DNA of 64,000 bases from Eutreptiella sp. 'Long Island Sound 2002' (lineage: Eukaryota; Euglenozoa; Euglenophyceae; Eutreptiales; Eutreptiaceae). Positions 1 through 11,880 of this stretch are shown here, one piece after another; positions within the stretch are counted from its first letter, which is position 1, and the number at the start of each line of letters is the position of its first letter. The stretch spans positions 42,244,354 to 42,308,353 of the forward strand of contig OZ038383.1 of the NCBI GenBank assembly GCA_964036045.1. Reading direction: 5' to 3'. Position numbers and translations under genes: made by a program. The notes beneath the pieces were generated by a model that ran no database searches, had not been told where the DNA came from, and was given only the letters and a program-made list of their open reading frames with translations.

Positions 1-148
1 AAGCAAATTCCCATTTAACGTATTAATATTTGCCTAGATATCAAACCATATTGACTTTAACGTGGGTATCTGGGTTCATGTGGGCCCGCTGCACGGAGGG
101 GGTGCGAATGGCCGCCGCCCACTACTCTACTACTGCCGGCTCCCACAG

Positions 149-550
149 CTAGTTGCGCACCGACACGGCCCGACTACCCGCCTTCTGGCCTAGCCATTCC
201 GCAAGCTGTGGGCGAGCCGGCCCCCGCTCGTGGGACGGGAGCGAGCGGGCCCAAAGGTGGGGCGCCGTTTCCGGCTGTGCTCCACAAAGGAGGCACATGG
301 TGTCCAGCACTGTGTAGCGGTGGGAGGACCGGTGCGCCAGGACAGCCATCGTGGGGATATCGTCCATGCGGTGCGCCAATATATGGCGCTGTTGGGCATT
401 TTGGAACCAGTCCAGGGGGAGGCCGCTCCCTGGTGTGTACTTCTCCCCCCACTGCGCCTCATATCTTACCCGTGCCAGAATGGAGGCTTGATCTTGCCAC
501 AAGTCGCCCAGCACTGTGGGAGAAAGCTGGCACTGGTCGCAATTCGTCAC
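149..550 (-). pseudogene. C-terminal zinc-ribbon part of LINE ORF2
   Basis: An ORF of 133 codons contains CLLCGAQPETAPHLWA, close to the zf-RVT pattern C-x2-C-x6-E-x2-H-(L/I) found after RNase H in many plant and algal LINEs. The fourth ligand, normally a Cys shortly after the His, is Arg here (HLWARS), so metal binding is probably lost. A start Met at the left of this ORF is likely incidental. It is the last recognisable part of the element. Confidence 0.5.
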
Positions 551-807
551 TGGGGGGAGGAAGGAGAAAGGGAGGCGGACGAGTCAGGTAAGGCTCACCT
601 CCAGTGGCTCCTGCGTCGCCGCTCCCACACGGACGTTGAGATCCGTGATCCATTGCGACAGCATGGTGACCACATTTATGCTTCAGACCGGGGAGAGGCG
701 GCGGCCCGTAGGACCGTCGCATAGAGGTGGTGGATGCCATCCCCACGGTGGCCGCCTTCTTGGTAAGTTGGTAGGGCTCCCACCGCTGCTTCGGAGTCCA
801 GCACCAA

Positions 808-1113
808 CTAGTACAATCCCTGCTGCTCGGACAACCTCCGGAGGTATGCCAAGAGGATCATGGCCTCCCCCTCTTGGGAGGTTCCCACTCCGGAGGCCAC
901 GTGGGGCTGGTAGGCCCCATGCCCACTGTGGACGACCCCCGCCATAGCAATGCCTGCCTGGGTCGTGCCAGCATCCACCGCGGGCGATTGTGCCGCGGAG
1001 GGTCGCCACCACAGGCAGGTCATGGAACCAGATGCCTGGCTCGGCGTTTGGGGCCACCACCTGTGGGGGGTCGGTGGCCACGCCGTGGGGTGCCAGGGGG
1101 GCGAGGTCCCCAT
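808..1113 (-). pseudogene. RNase H domain fragment of the LINE
   Basis: The segment reads VDAGTTQAGIAMAGVV, followed by about 25 residues and EGEAMILLAYLRRL. This fits the RNase HI fold start: the first catalytic Asp on strand 1, then the Glu of helix A in an (A/E)-x-x-A-h-x-x-x-L context. The later Asp residues are not seen in the same frame, so the domain is truncated by frameshift. Position between the RT and zinc pieces supports the assignment. Confidence 0.5.
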
Positions 1114-2581
1114 GCTCGCGGAGGTGGGTTTTTAGGGCCGGGTAGAGCTCTACCGGCACCGTCCCCTCCATGCTCAGCAAATGGTATAGGGGCCCCTTGT
1201 TCGGGTGCCCCGGGCACCTGAGTGCCATGCATTCCGCGGGGTACTAGACATTTGCCACCACAGCCAGAACGATGGTTGTCCACGGCCACGGCGGCAACAC
1301 TCTGGTTACTGCTACCAAGGGGGCAGGCAATGTCTGCGCCCAGTGCCAATACGCTTCTATCGGCCAGCTAGACAATGGTAGGTGTCCGCACCCCCGTGTC
1401 CTGGAGTTGGCCCAGGGGCACATGTTGGTGGTCATCCCACGGCCGGGCGTGCACATGTGCATTGACCTACACCTGCACACTAAGGAGGGCCACCAAGTGG
1501 GGGTGCAACCTGGTGTCGCTCGGCAGCGCACCTCGGGGCTGGCAGCACACATAGAGCTCCGGCACCTAGCTTGCGGTCTCCATGGTGTCCTTTATGGCAG
1601 TAGTGACCTTGACCGCAAAACCCTTGTGGTACACGGTGTCCGCCGTGGTGGTCTTGGCCACCCGGCCCCCGATTACCGCCTCCGCGGGGTACGCTGGCAC
1701 ACTGCTGAGGATGCAGTCCTTATGAGCGGCCCGCCACCGCGGTGTGCCCGCAACAGGGGTGTCACGATGGCATTGTGGCAGGCAAGCCCTGCCGTGAGGC
1801 CGGGGATACCCTTGCGCTTGGGTGCCCTTTCCTTTAGGGCCCGCTCCCGCAGGCCCCCGTAGTCGTGTGTGTATACATCCCCCGGGTGGTAGTATGGCAC
1901 AGCCTTCACCGTCTCCTAGACGGTGGGGGGGACCACCATTTGTGTGATGTCGCTATACTGGGTGTAGAGTCCCCGGGGTAAGCACGGTAGGGCAGCCCCC
2001 CCTGAGCGCTTGGTGGGCTTGGAGGGTATAGGCAAGGGACTCGTGAAAGTCACTTTTGGCCCAAGCAACCAGCCGGACCCCTTCCCGGGTGACCGCGGCC
2101 TGCCACGAGTGTGAGGACCGGAGCAAGTCCTGGCAGCCATGCTCCCAGGGCCCCTAGAGGGCGACAACGTGGGCATGGCGGGATATATCCGTCATGTGTT
2201 TGTCACCCCTCACCATTGGGGCGTCATTCGACACATGCACATGGGCCGTGGAGCAGTAGACGCCGGCCCGGGGGAGGAGCTTGCTCGGGAGCTTAGCCAT
2301 GCGCACCATCATGGCCGCGTCCGGAGAGAGCTGCTGGGGGCGCAGCTGTTTCTATATGGCTGCCCGCACCTCCAGCAGGGTACGGGGGGCTGTAGCGGTC
2401 CCCATATGCCTAAGGACCTGGGAGGGCGGGATCTCGGGAGCTCCGGGCAACGCCTCCTCCCGTTCCTCAAGGCCATCCGTTACGCACACGCGGCGTCCGG
2501 GGTGGACGAGCACAGTTGCTGGGGATTGGAGGTACACTCATGCTGGATCTTGCGGTATGGGACACCCGAGCGTACCAAACC

Positions 2582-2806
2582 CTAGTAGTATGTCCGCTGA
2601 TCAAGCAGGACACCCTGGATAGGGCGGGTTTCGCCCCGCTCCAGGAGGACTGTCGTGTCATCCACCCACATGAGCCCCGGGAAGTGAAAGGGCTGTACCG
2701 CATACATGCCGTATTCGATATCCATGAAACGCAGAAAGGGGAGGGCCGCCGTGGCCGCCGCATGGACGCCGTCGATTGTACCCTGAGGGGTACTCGGGAG
2801 CTGCAC
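2582..2806 (-). pseudogene. Reverse transcriptase fragment with WVDD motif
   Basis: This 74-codon open stretch contains MWVDDTTVLLERGE, which matches the RT motif C pattern (hydrophobic-x-DD followed by T/S and a hydrophobic pair) of LINE reverse transcriptases. It is preceded by a segment that could be the motif B to C strand. Fingers and motif A are not recognisable upstream because the satellite starts there. The fragment is the RT end of the dead LINE that continues towards position 150. Confidence 0.6.
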
Positions 2807-3792
2807 TAGGGTATGTCACCGCCAGGGGCCCAGACACAGGGCACACGAGAAGCCCTTTGTGTGGGTAGCCAGGTGGGTGGCCTCCCCCAGCCCGACATGG
2901 TCTCCCACGATGAGGTGTGGAACTGCATTGCATGAGTTCCACTGCCCACTGCCCCCACACGGTGCGGCACTGCTTTGGAGGATTTCCAGCACCCACTACC
3001 CTCAAGGAGTGTGGCCAGGCATTGCAACAGCTCCACTACCAAACACTCACATGCAGCGTGGCAAAGGATTGCAGCAGAGCATTGCAACAGGTCCACCGGC
3101 CGCAGCCCGCAGGCAGTTCAGCGGTGCATTACAATTTTTACACTGCCCAATGCACCTACGCACTATGGTGGTGCATTGGTGCAGTTCCACCGCCCATGCC
3201 CCCCAAGCAATGTGGCGGTGCATTGCAGAACTTCTACCACCCAGTGCCCACCAGCAATGTGTGAGTGCATTGCAGGAGTAGCACTTCCCGTTGCCGCTAG
3301 GGATTGTGGCACTAGATTGAACAAGTTCCACTGCCCACTGCGAACAAGCAGTGTCGCACTACATTGCAACAATTCCACTGAACCCTGCCCCCAGGCAGTC
3401 GGGCAGTGCATTGCAGGAGATGCACAACACAATACATGCATTGCGGGAGTGCCACTACCCACTGCCCTTAGGCACTGTGGCACTGTATTATAGGAGTTCA
3501 ACCTCCTCTTGCCCCCATGTGTGTGGCGGTGCATTGCAGGAATTCCACTGCCCACTTCCCCCAGACAATGTGGCGGTGCATTGCAAGAGTTCAACTGCCC
3601 GATGCCCAAGGGCATTGTGGAAGTGCATTGTAGGAGATGCACGGCACACTGCCCGCAAGCAGTGTCGTTTGTTGCATTGCAGGACTTCCAATGCCCACTG
3701 CCCCCAAACACTGGGGCATTGCATTACAAGAGTTCCACCGCACGCTACCCGGAGGCAGCGTGGCGGTACATTGCACAAATTACATTGACCAA

Positions 3793-6700
3793 TGCCAACA
3801 CGCAGTGTGGCAGTGCTTTAGAGAGTTGCACGGGCCACTGACCGTAGCAAGTGCGGCGGTGCATTGTAGGAGGTCCAATGCCCAATGCCCCAAGAAGTGT
3901 GGCAAGGCATTGCATGACTTCCACCGCCGACTGCCCCCACGCACTGTGGTGCTAGATTGCAGTAGTTTCACCACCCACTGCCCCCAGGCAGTGTGGCCAT
4001 GCATTGCAACATCACCACTACCAACCGACAACAGGCAGTGTGGCACGGCATTGCAGCAGTTCTACCACCCGCAGCCCGCAAATAGTGTGGGGGTGCAGTA
4101 CAACAGTTCCACTGCCCAATGCACTTGGGCACTATAGTGGTGCATGGTTGTGGTTCCACTGCCCATGGCCCCCAAGCATTGTGGCGGCGCATTGCAGGAA
4201 TTCCACTCCCCACTGCCCACCATCAATTTGGGAGTGCATTGCAGGAGTAGCACTGCCCATTGCCACTAGGAAGCGTGGCACGGCATTAAACAAATTCCAC
4301 TGCCCACTACACCCATGCAGTGTGGCACTGCATTGCAGGAGTTCCCCCGCCCAACGCCCCGAGGCATTGTGGCGGTGCATTGTAGCAGTTCGAATGCCCA
4401 ATGCCCCCAAGTACAGTGGCAGTGCATTGTAGCAGAAAAGCAGCACACTACACACATGCAGTCTAGTGGTGCATTGAAGGGAGTTCCACTGCCCACTGCC
4501 CTCAGGCACTGTGGCATTGCATTACAAGAGTTCAACCCCCCGTTGCCCCGAGGCAGTGTGGCAGCGCATTGCAGGAATTCCACTGCTCACTGCCCCCAGA
4601 CGGTGTGGCGGTGCATTGCAGTAATTCCGCTGCCTACCGCCCCCAGTCGGTGTGGCGGTGCATTGCAGGAGTTCCACTGCCCGGTGCCCATAGGCAGTGT
4701 GGAAGTGCATTGTAGGAGATGCATGGCACACTGCCCGCAAGCAGTGTGGTGTGTTGCTTTGCGGGACTTGCAATGCCCACTGCCCCCAGACACGATGGTA
4801 GTGCATAACAAGAGTTCCACCGCCCGCCGCCCAGAACAGTGTGGCGGTACATTGCACGAATTCCATTGACCAATGCCAACACGCAGTGTTGCAGTGCTTT
4901 AGAGAGTTGCATGGGCCACTGACCGTACGCAATGCGGCGGTGCATTGTAGGAGTTCAAATGCCCAATGCCCCAAGAAGTGTGGCAAGCATTGCATCAGTT
5001 GCACCGCCCACTGCCCCCACGCAGTGTGGCGCTTGATTGCAAGATTTCCGCTGCCCACTACCCCTAGGCAGTGTGGCCATGCATTGCAACAGCTCCACTA
5101 CCAACCGCCCACAGGTATTGTGGCGAAGCATTGCAGCAGTCCTACCACGCGCAGCCCGCAAGTAGTGTGGGGGTGCATTACAACAGTTCCACTGCCCAAT
5201 GCACCTGGGCACTATGGTGGTGCAATGTTGTAGTTCCACCGCCGGATGGCCCCCAAGCAGTGTGGCGGTGCATTGCAGGATTTCCACTACCCAGTGCCCA
5301 CCGGCAATGTGGGAGTGCATTGCAGGAGCGCCACTACCTATTGCCCCTAGGAAGTGTGGCACTGCATTGCACAAGTTCCGCTGCCCACTCGACAAAGGCA
5401 TTGTGGCAGTGAATTGCAGCAGTTCCACTGCCCACTGCCCCCAGGCTTTGTGGCAGTGCATTGTAGGAGATGCACAACACACTACACACATGCAGTCTGG
5501 TGGTGCATTGAGGGGAGTTCCACTGCCCACTGTCCCCAGGCGCTGTGGCATTGCATTACAAGAGTTCAACCGCCCGTTGCCCCCAGGCAGTGTGGCAGCA
5601 CATTGCAGGAATTGCACTGCTCACTGCCCCCAGGCGGTGTGGCCGTGCATTGCAAGTTCCACTGCCCGATGCCCATAGGCAGTGTGGAAGTGCATTGCAC
5701 GAGATGCACGGCACACTGCCCGCAAGCAGTGTGGTGTGTTGCATTGCGAGACTTGCAATGCCCACTGCCCCCAGACACTATGGTAGTGCATAACAAGAGT
5801 TACACCGCCCGCTGCCCCGAACAGTGTGGCGGTACATTGCACGAATTCCGTTGACCAATGCCAACACGCAGTGTTGCAGTGCTTTAGAGAGTTGCACAGG
5901 CCACTGACCGTACGCAATGCGGCGGTGCATTGCAGGAGTTCAAATGCCCAATGCCCCAAGAAGTGTGGCCAGGCATTGCATCAGCTGCACCGCCCACTGC
6001 CCCCACGCAGTGTGGCGCTTGATTGCAAGATTTCCGCTGCCCACTACCCCTAGGCAGTGTGGCCATGCATTGCAACAGCTCCACTACCAACCGCCCACAG
6101 GTATTGTGGCGAAGCATTGCAGCAGTTCTACCACGCTCAGCCCGCGAGTAGTGTGGGCGTGCATGAAAACAGTTCCATTGCCCAATGCACCTGGGCACTA
6201 TGGTGGTGCAATGTTGTAGTTCCACCGCCGGATGGCCCCCAGGCAGTGTGGCGGTGCATTGCAGCATTCCACTACCCACTGCCCAGCGGCGTTGCGGGAG
6301 TGCATTGCAGGAGTGCCACTACCCATTGCCCCTAGGAAGTGTGGCACCGCATTGCACAAGTTCCGCTGCCCACTGGACACACGCATTGTGGCAGTGAAAT
6401 GCAGCAGTTCCACTGCTCACTGCCCCCTGGCAGTGTGGCAGTGCACAGTAGAAGATGCACAGCACATTACACACATGCAGTCTGGTGGTGCATTGAGGGG
6501 AGTTCCACTGCCCATTGTCCCCAGGCGCCGTGGCATTGCATTATAGGAGTTCAACCTACCGTTGCCCCCAGGCAGTCTGGCAGTGCATTGCAGGAATTGC
6601 ACTGCTCACTGCCCTCAGGCGGTGTGGCCGTGCATTGCAGCAGTTCCACTGCCCGATGCCCATAGGCAGCGTGGAAGTGCATTGCACGAGATGCACAACA

Positions 6701-8820
6701 CACTGCCCGCAAGCAGTGTGGTGTGTTGCATTGCGGGACTTCCAAGGCCCACTGCCCCCAGACACTCCGGCAGTGTATAACAAGAGTCCCACCGCCCGCT
6801 GCCCCGAGGCAGTGTGGTGGTACATTGCACGAATACCACTGACCACTGCCAACACGCAGTGTTGCCGTGCTTTAGAGAGTTGCACGGGCCACTGACCGTA
6901 CACAGTGCGGCGGTGCATTGCAAGAGTTCAAATGTGCAATGCCCCAAGAAGTGTGGCACGGCATTGCATCACTTGCACCGCCCACTGCCTCCACGCACTG
7001 TGGCACTGGATTGCAAGAGTTCCACTGCCCACTGCCCCTAGGCAGTGTGGCCCTGCATTGCAACAACTCCACTGCCCACCGCCCACAGGTAGTGTGGCAA
7101 AGAATTGCAGCGGTTCTACCGCCCGCATACCGCAGGCAGTGTGGCCGTGCATTAAAACGGTTGCACTGTACCGAGGCACTATGGTGGTGCATTGCTGTAG
7201 TTCCACCGCCCATGGCCCCCAAGAAGTGTGGCGGTGCATTGCAGGAATTCCACTACCCACTGCCCACCAACGATGTGGGAGTGCATTGCAAGAGTAGCAT
7301 GGCGCATTGCCCCTAGGAGGTGTGGCAGTGCATTGCACAAGTTCCACTGCCCGATGCAGACAGGCAATGTGGCACTACATTGCCGGAGATGCAGAGCAAA
7401 CTACACACATGCAGTGTGGCGGTGCATTGCAGGAGTTCCACTGCCCACTGTCCGCAGGCACTATGGCACTGTATTACAAGGAGTTCAACCGCCCGTTGCC
7501 TCCAGGCAGTATGGCGGTGCATTGCAAGAATTCCACTGCCAACTACCCAGCGGCAGTGTGGCGGTACATTGCAACAGCTCCACTACCCGCTGCCCACAAG
7601 CAGTGTGGAAGTGCATTGCAGGAGATGCACACCACACTGACAACAAGCAGTGTGGTGTGTTGCATTGCGGGACTTCCAATGCCACTTCCCCAAAACACTG
7701 TGGCAGTCAATTACAAAAGTCCCACCGCCCGCTGCCCCGGGGCAGTGTGGCGGTGCATTGCACGAATTCCACTGACCATTGCCAACACGTAGTGTGGCAG
7801 CGCTTTAGCTAGTTGTACCAGCCATTGACTGTTGGAAGTGCGGCGGTGCATTGCAAGGGATCCAATGCCCAGTGCCTCAACAGGTGTGGCAATGCATTGC
7901 ATGAGTTCCACTGCCCATTGCCCCCACGGAGGGTGTTACTAGATTGCAGGAATTCCACCGCCCACTGCCCACAGGCAGTGTGGCCATGCACTCAACAGCT
8001 CCACTACCAACTGCCCACAGGCAGTGTGGCAAAGCATTGCAAAAGTTGCAGAAAACGCAGCCCGCAGGTAGTGTGGCGGTGCACTACAACAGTTCCACTG
8101 CCCAATGCACCTGGGCACTATCGTGGTGCATTCTTGTAGTTTCACCGCCATGGCCCCCAAGAAGTGTGGCGGTGCATTGCAGGAATTCCAATACCCACTG
8201 TCCACCAGCAACGTGGGAGTGCATTGCAAGAGCAGCACTGCCCATTGCCCCTAGGAGGTGTGGCAGTGCATTGCACAAGTTCCACTGCCCACTGCACAAA
8301 GGCAGTGTGAAACTGCATTGCAGGAGTTTCATTGCCCAGTGCCCCCAGGCATTGTGGCAGTGCATTGCAGCTGTTCCAATGCCCACTGCCCCGAGGCAGT
8401 GTGGCAATGCGTTGCAGGAGATGCACAGCACACTACACACGTGCAGGGTGGTGGTGCATTGCGAGGAGTTCCACTGCCCACTACCCGCAGGAGCTGTGGC
8501 ACTGTATTATAGGAGTTCAACCGCCCGTTACCCCCAGGCAGTGTGGCGGTGCATGGGACAAATTCCACGGCCCACTGCCCCCAAGTAGTGTGGCGGTGCA
8601 TTGCAAGAGTTCCGCTGCCACTGCCCAAGGGCAGTGTGGAAGTGCATTGCACGAGATGCACAGCACACTGCCCGCAAGCAGTGTGGTGTGTTGCATTGCC
8701 AGACTTCCAATGCCCACTGCCCCCAGACACTGTGGCAGTGCATCACAAGAGTTCCACTGACCACTGCCCTGAGGCAGTGTGGCGGTGCATTGCACGAGTT
8801 CCACTGACCACTGTCAACAC
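3793..8820 (+). repeat. Higher-order repeat A, about 1 kb period
   Basis: A distinctive monomer carrying TGCCAACACGCAGTG recurs at 3,793, 4,874, 5,859, 6,847, 7,780 and 8,812 (the last two with one change each). The spacings of 1,081, 985, 988, 933 and 1,032 bp are close to 23, 21, 21, 20 and 22 monomers. A second marker, the monomer containing CCCCAAGAAGTGTGGC, follows about 90 bp later in four of the copies, with slight changes in the others. This shows that blocks of about 20-23 monomers were duplicated as units, as in alpha-satellite-like higher-order arrays. Confidence 0.85.
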
Positions 8821-11732
8821 GCGGTTTGGCACTGCTTTAGAGAGTTGCACGGGCCACTGACCGTAGGCAGCGCGGCGGTGCATTGCAAGAGATCGAATGC
8901 CCGGTGCCCCAAGAAGTATGGCACTACATTGCATGAGATCCACTGCCCCCTGCCCGCACACAGTGTGGTGCTAGATTGCTGAAATTCCACCACCTGCTGC
9001 ATTGCAACAGCTCCACTACCAACCGCCCAGAAGTAGTGTGGCGCATCATTGCCACTGACCCCCCACCCGCAGCCGGTAGACAGTGCAACGGTGCATTACA
9101 AAAGTTCCACTGCCCAATGCACCTGCGCACTATGGCGGTACATGGTTGAAGCAGTGTGGCGGTGCATTGCAAGAATTCCACTACCCACTACCCGCGAGCG
9201 ATGTGGGAGCGCATAGCACCGCCCGTTCCCCCTGGGAAGTCTGGCATTGCATTGCAGGAGTTCCAGTGCCCACAGCCCCCAGCCAGTGTGGCAGTGCATT
9301 GCAACACTTTCACTGCCCACTGCCCCAAGGCAGTGTGGCATGCATTGCAGGAGATGCACAACACACCACACACGGGCAGTGTGGTGGTGCATTGCAGGAC
9401 TTCAACTGCCCCCAAGCACTGTGGCATTGCAATACAAGACTTCAAGCGCCCGCTGCCCCCAGGCAGTGTGGCGGTGCATTGGCGGAGTTCAAGGGCCACG
9501 GCCCTAAAGCGCCGTGGCGCTAAATTGGAGCGGTTCCACAGCCCTCTGTCCCCAGGCACTGTGGCACCACGAGTTACAGTGCACCATGACCATGGGCAGT
9601 GTGGCCGTGCAGTGCACAAGTTCCACTTTCCACTGCCCCGAGGCAGTGCGACGGTGAATTGCACGAGATGCACTGCCCACTGCCCTCCCGCCGTGTGGCG
9701 GGGCATTGCACGAGTTCCACTGCATACTTCTCACAGGCAGTGCAGCAATGCCTTGCAGGAGGTTTGCTGCCCACAGCCCACAGCCCATGTGGCGGTGCAT
9801 TGCACAAATTCCGCTGCCCAGTGCCCCCTGGCAGTGTGGCGATGCATTGCACGAGCTCCATTGCCAACTGCCCACCGGACGTGTAGCAGTGCATTGCAAG
9901 AGTTCCACTGCCCGGTGCCCCAAGGTAGTGCGGCAGTGCATAGCAAGAGTTCCACGGCCCACAACCCCTAGGCAGCGTGGCGGTGCGTTGCACGAATCGC
10001 ACTCACCACTTGCCTCCGAATGGCCCGTGGTGCCTTGCAGGTGCCTTCCAGTGTAGCGGTGGAGTGCATGCGTTGCACTACCCACTGCCCCTAGGAAGTG
10101 TGGCACGATGTTGCACGAGTTCCACTATCCATTGCCCAGAGGCAGTGTGGCGGTGCATTGCGGAACTTCCACTAACAACTTACCAGAGGCAACGTGGCAG
10201 GGCAGCGCAGGAATTACACCGCCCACTGCCGCTAGAAAGTATGGAGCCGAACTGCGGGAGTTCCGTCACCCACTTGCCCCAAGCGGTGTGGCAGTGCATT
10301 GCACGGGGTCCACTGACCACTGCCCCAAGGCAGTGTGGCGGTACATTGCACGACTTCCACTGCCCACTGCCCTGAAGTAGCGTCGTGCTGCATTGCAGGA
10401 TTTCCACGGCCGATTGCCCCAAAGGAGTGTGGCAGTGCATTGTAGGACCTCCATTGCCCACGGCCCGCAGGCGGTGTGGCAGTGAAATGCGGAAGTTCCA
10501 TGGCCCATGGCCCCTAGGCAATGTGGCGGTGCATTGCAGCAAATTCACTGCCCACTGCCCACAAACAATGTGGCGCTTGCATTCAGGGAACTGCACTGCC
10601 TGCTGCCCCCAAGCAGTTCCGCGGTGTACTACATGAGTTCCAATGGCAAGTGCCCACGGGCAGTGTGGCGGTGCATTGCAAGAGTTCCATGGCCCATATT
10701 CCCAGGGCAGTGTGGCGGTTCATTGCGGAAATTCCACCACCCACTGCCCACAAGCAATGTGGCGGTGAATTGCACGAGTTCCACTCCCGACTGCCAACGG
10801 ACAGCGTGGCAGTGAATTGCAGGAGTTCCACTACCCACTACCCCAAGCGGTGGGGCAATGCATTGCAAGAGTTCCACTGCCCACTGCCCACAGGCGCAGG
10901 AGCTGATTGCACACATTGCACCGCCCACTGCCAACCGGCAGTGTAGCGGTGAAATGCATGAGTTGCACTGCCCACTGCCCCCAGGCACTGTGGTGATGCA
11001 TTGCAGGAATTCCACTGCCCACTCCCCTAGGTAGTGGGGCAATGCATTGCAGCTATTGGAGTGCCGGTTGCCCCTCGGAAGTTCCGTGGTGAACTGCAGA
11101 GGTTCCACTGCCCATAGGCAATGTGGCGGTCAAATGTAGGAGTTCCTCCGCCCACTGCCCCCCGGAAGTGTGGCGGTGGATAGCACGAATTCCACTGCCC
11201 ACTCCCCTCGGAATGGGGCGGTGCATTGCACCAATCCCTTTGCCAATTGCCCCTGGGAAGTCCCCTGGTGCACTGCAGGGGTTCCATTGCACACCGCCCA
11301 TAGGCGGTGTGGAGTTGCATTGTAGAATTACGACCGCATACAATGCACAAGCATTGTGGCGATGGATTGCGGGTGTTCCACAGCCCCATGCCCACAGGCA
11401 ATGTGGCGGTGAATTGTAGGAGTTCCTCCGCCCACTGCCCCTTGGTGGTGTGGTAGTGCACCGCAAGAGTGCGAGTGCCCACTGCCCACCAGCAATGTGG
11501 CCGTGCACTGCGGGAGTTCCACTGCTCACTGCCCTCCGGCAGTGTGGAGGTGAATTGCAAGAGTTGCAACGCCCACCGCCCACAGGCGGTGTGGTGGTGC
11601 ATCGCAAGAGTTCCACTGTCCATCGCCCCCAGGCACTGTGGCAGTGCATTGAAGGAGTTCCACTGCCCACTGCCCTGTGGCAGTGTGGCAGTGCATTCAA
11701 CGACTTCCACTGCCCACCGCCAACGGGGTGTG

Positions 11733-11880
11733 TGCCGGTGGAACTCCTGCAATGCACCGCGAGACTTGCTGGGGGCAGTGGGCACTCGTGCAATGCACTG
11801 CCATGCTGCTTGGGGGCAGTGGATCGTTGAATTATTGCAATACACTGCCACACTTCCGGGAGCACTGGGTGTGTGTGCCA
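11733..11880 (-). repeat. Small inverted block (about three monomers)
   Basis: About 145 bp of satellite lies in reverse orientation, visible as GGTGGAACTCCTGCAATGCA and GGGGGCAGTG between forward-oriented monomers. A single-monomer inversion of the same kind is at about 13,272-13,308. Confidence 0.8.

Larger units (their letters stand above)
1..2850 (-). mobile_element. Decayed LINE-type non-LTR retrotransposon
   Basis: Read on the minus strand from about 2,800 to 150, three recognisable pieces occur in the order RT catalytic motif, RNase H, C-terminal zinc ribbon. That is the usual order for the second ORF of RNase H-bearing LINEs. The pieces are in different frames with stops between them, so the copy is dead. 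No poly(A) tail or target duplication could be located, and the 5' end is either lost or replaced by the satellite that begins near 2,912. The region is GC-rich and its base use resembles the neighbouring satellite. Family assignment below the LINE level is not possible by eye. Confidence 0.65.
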
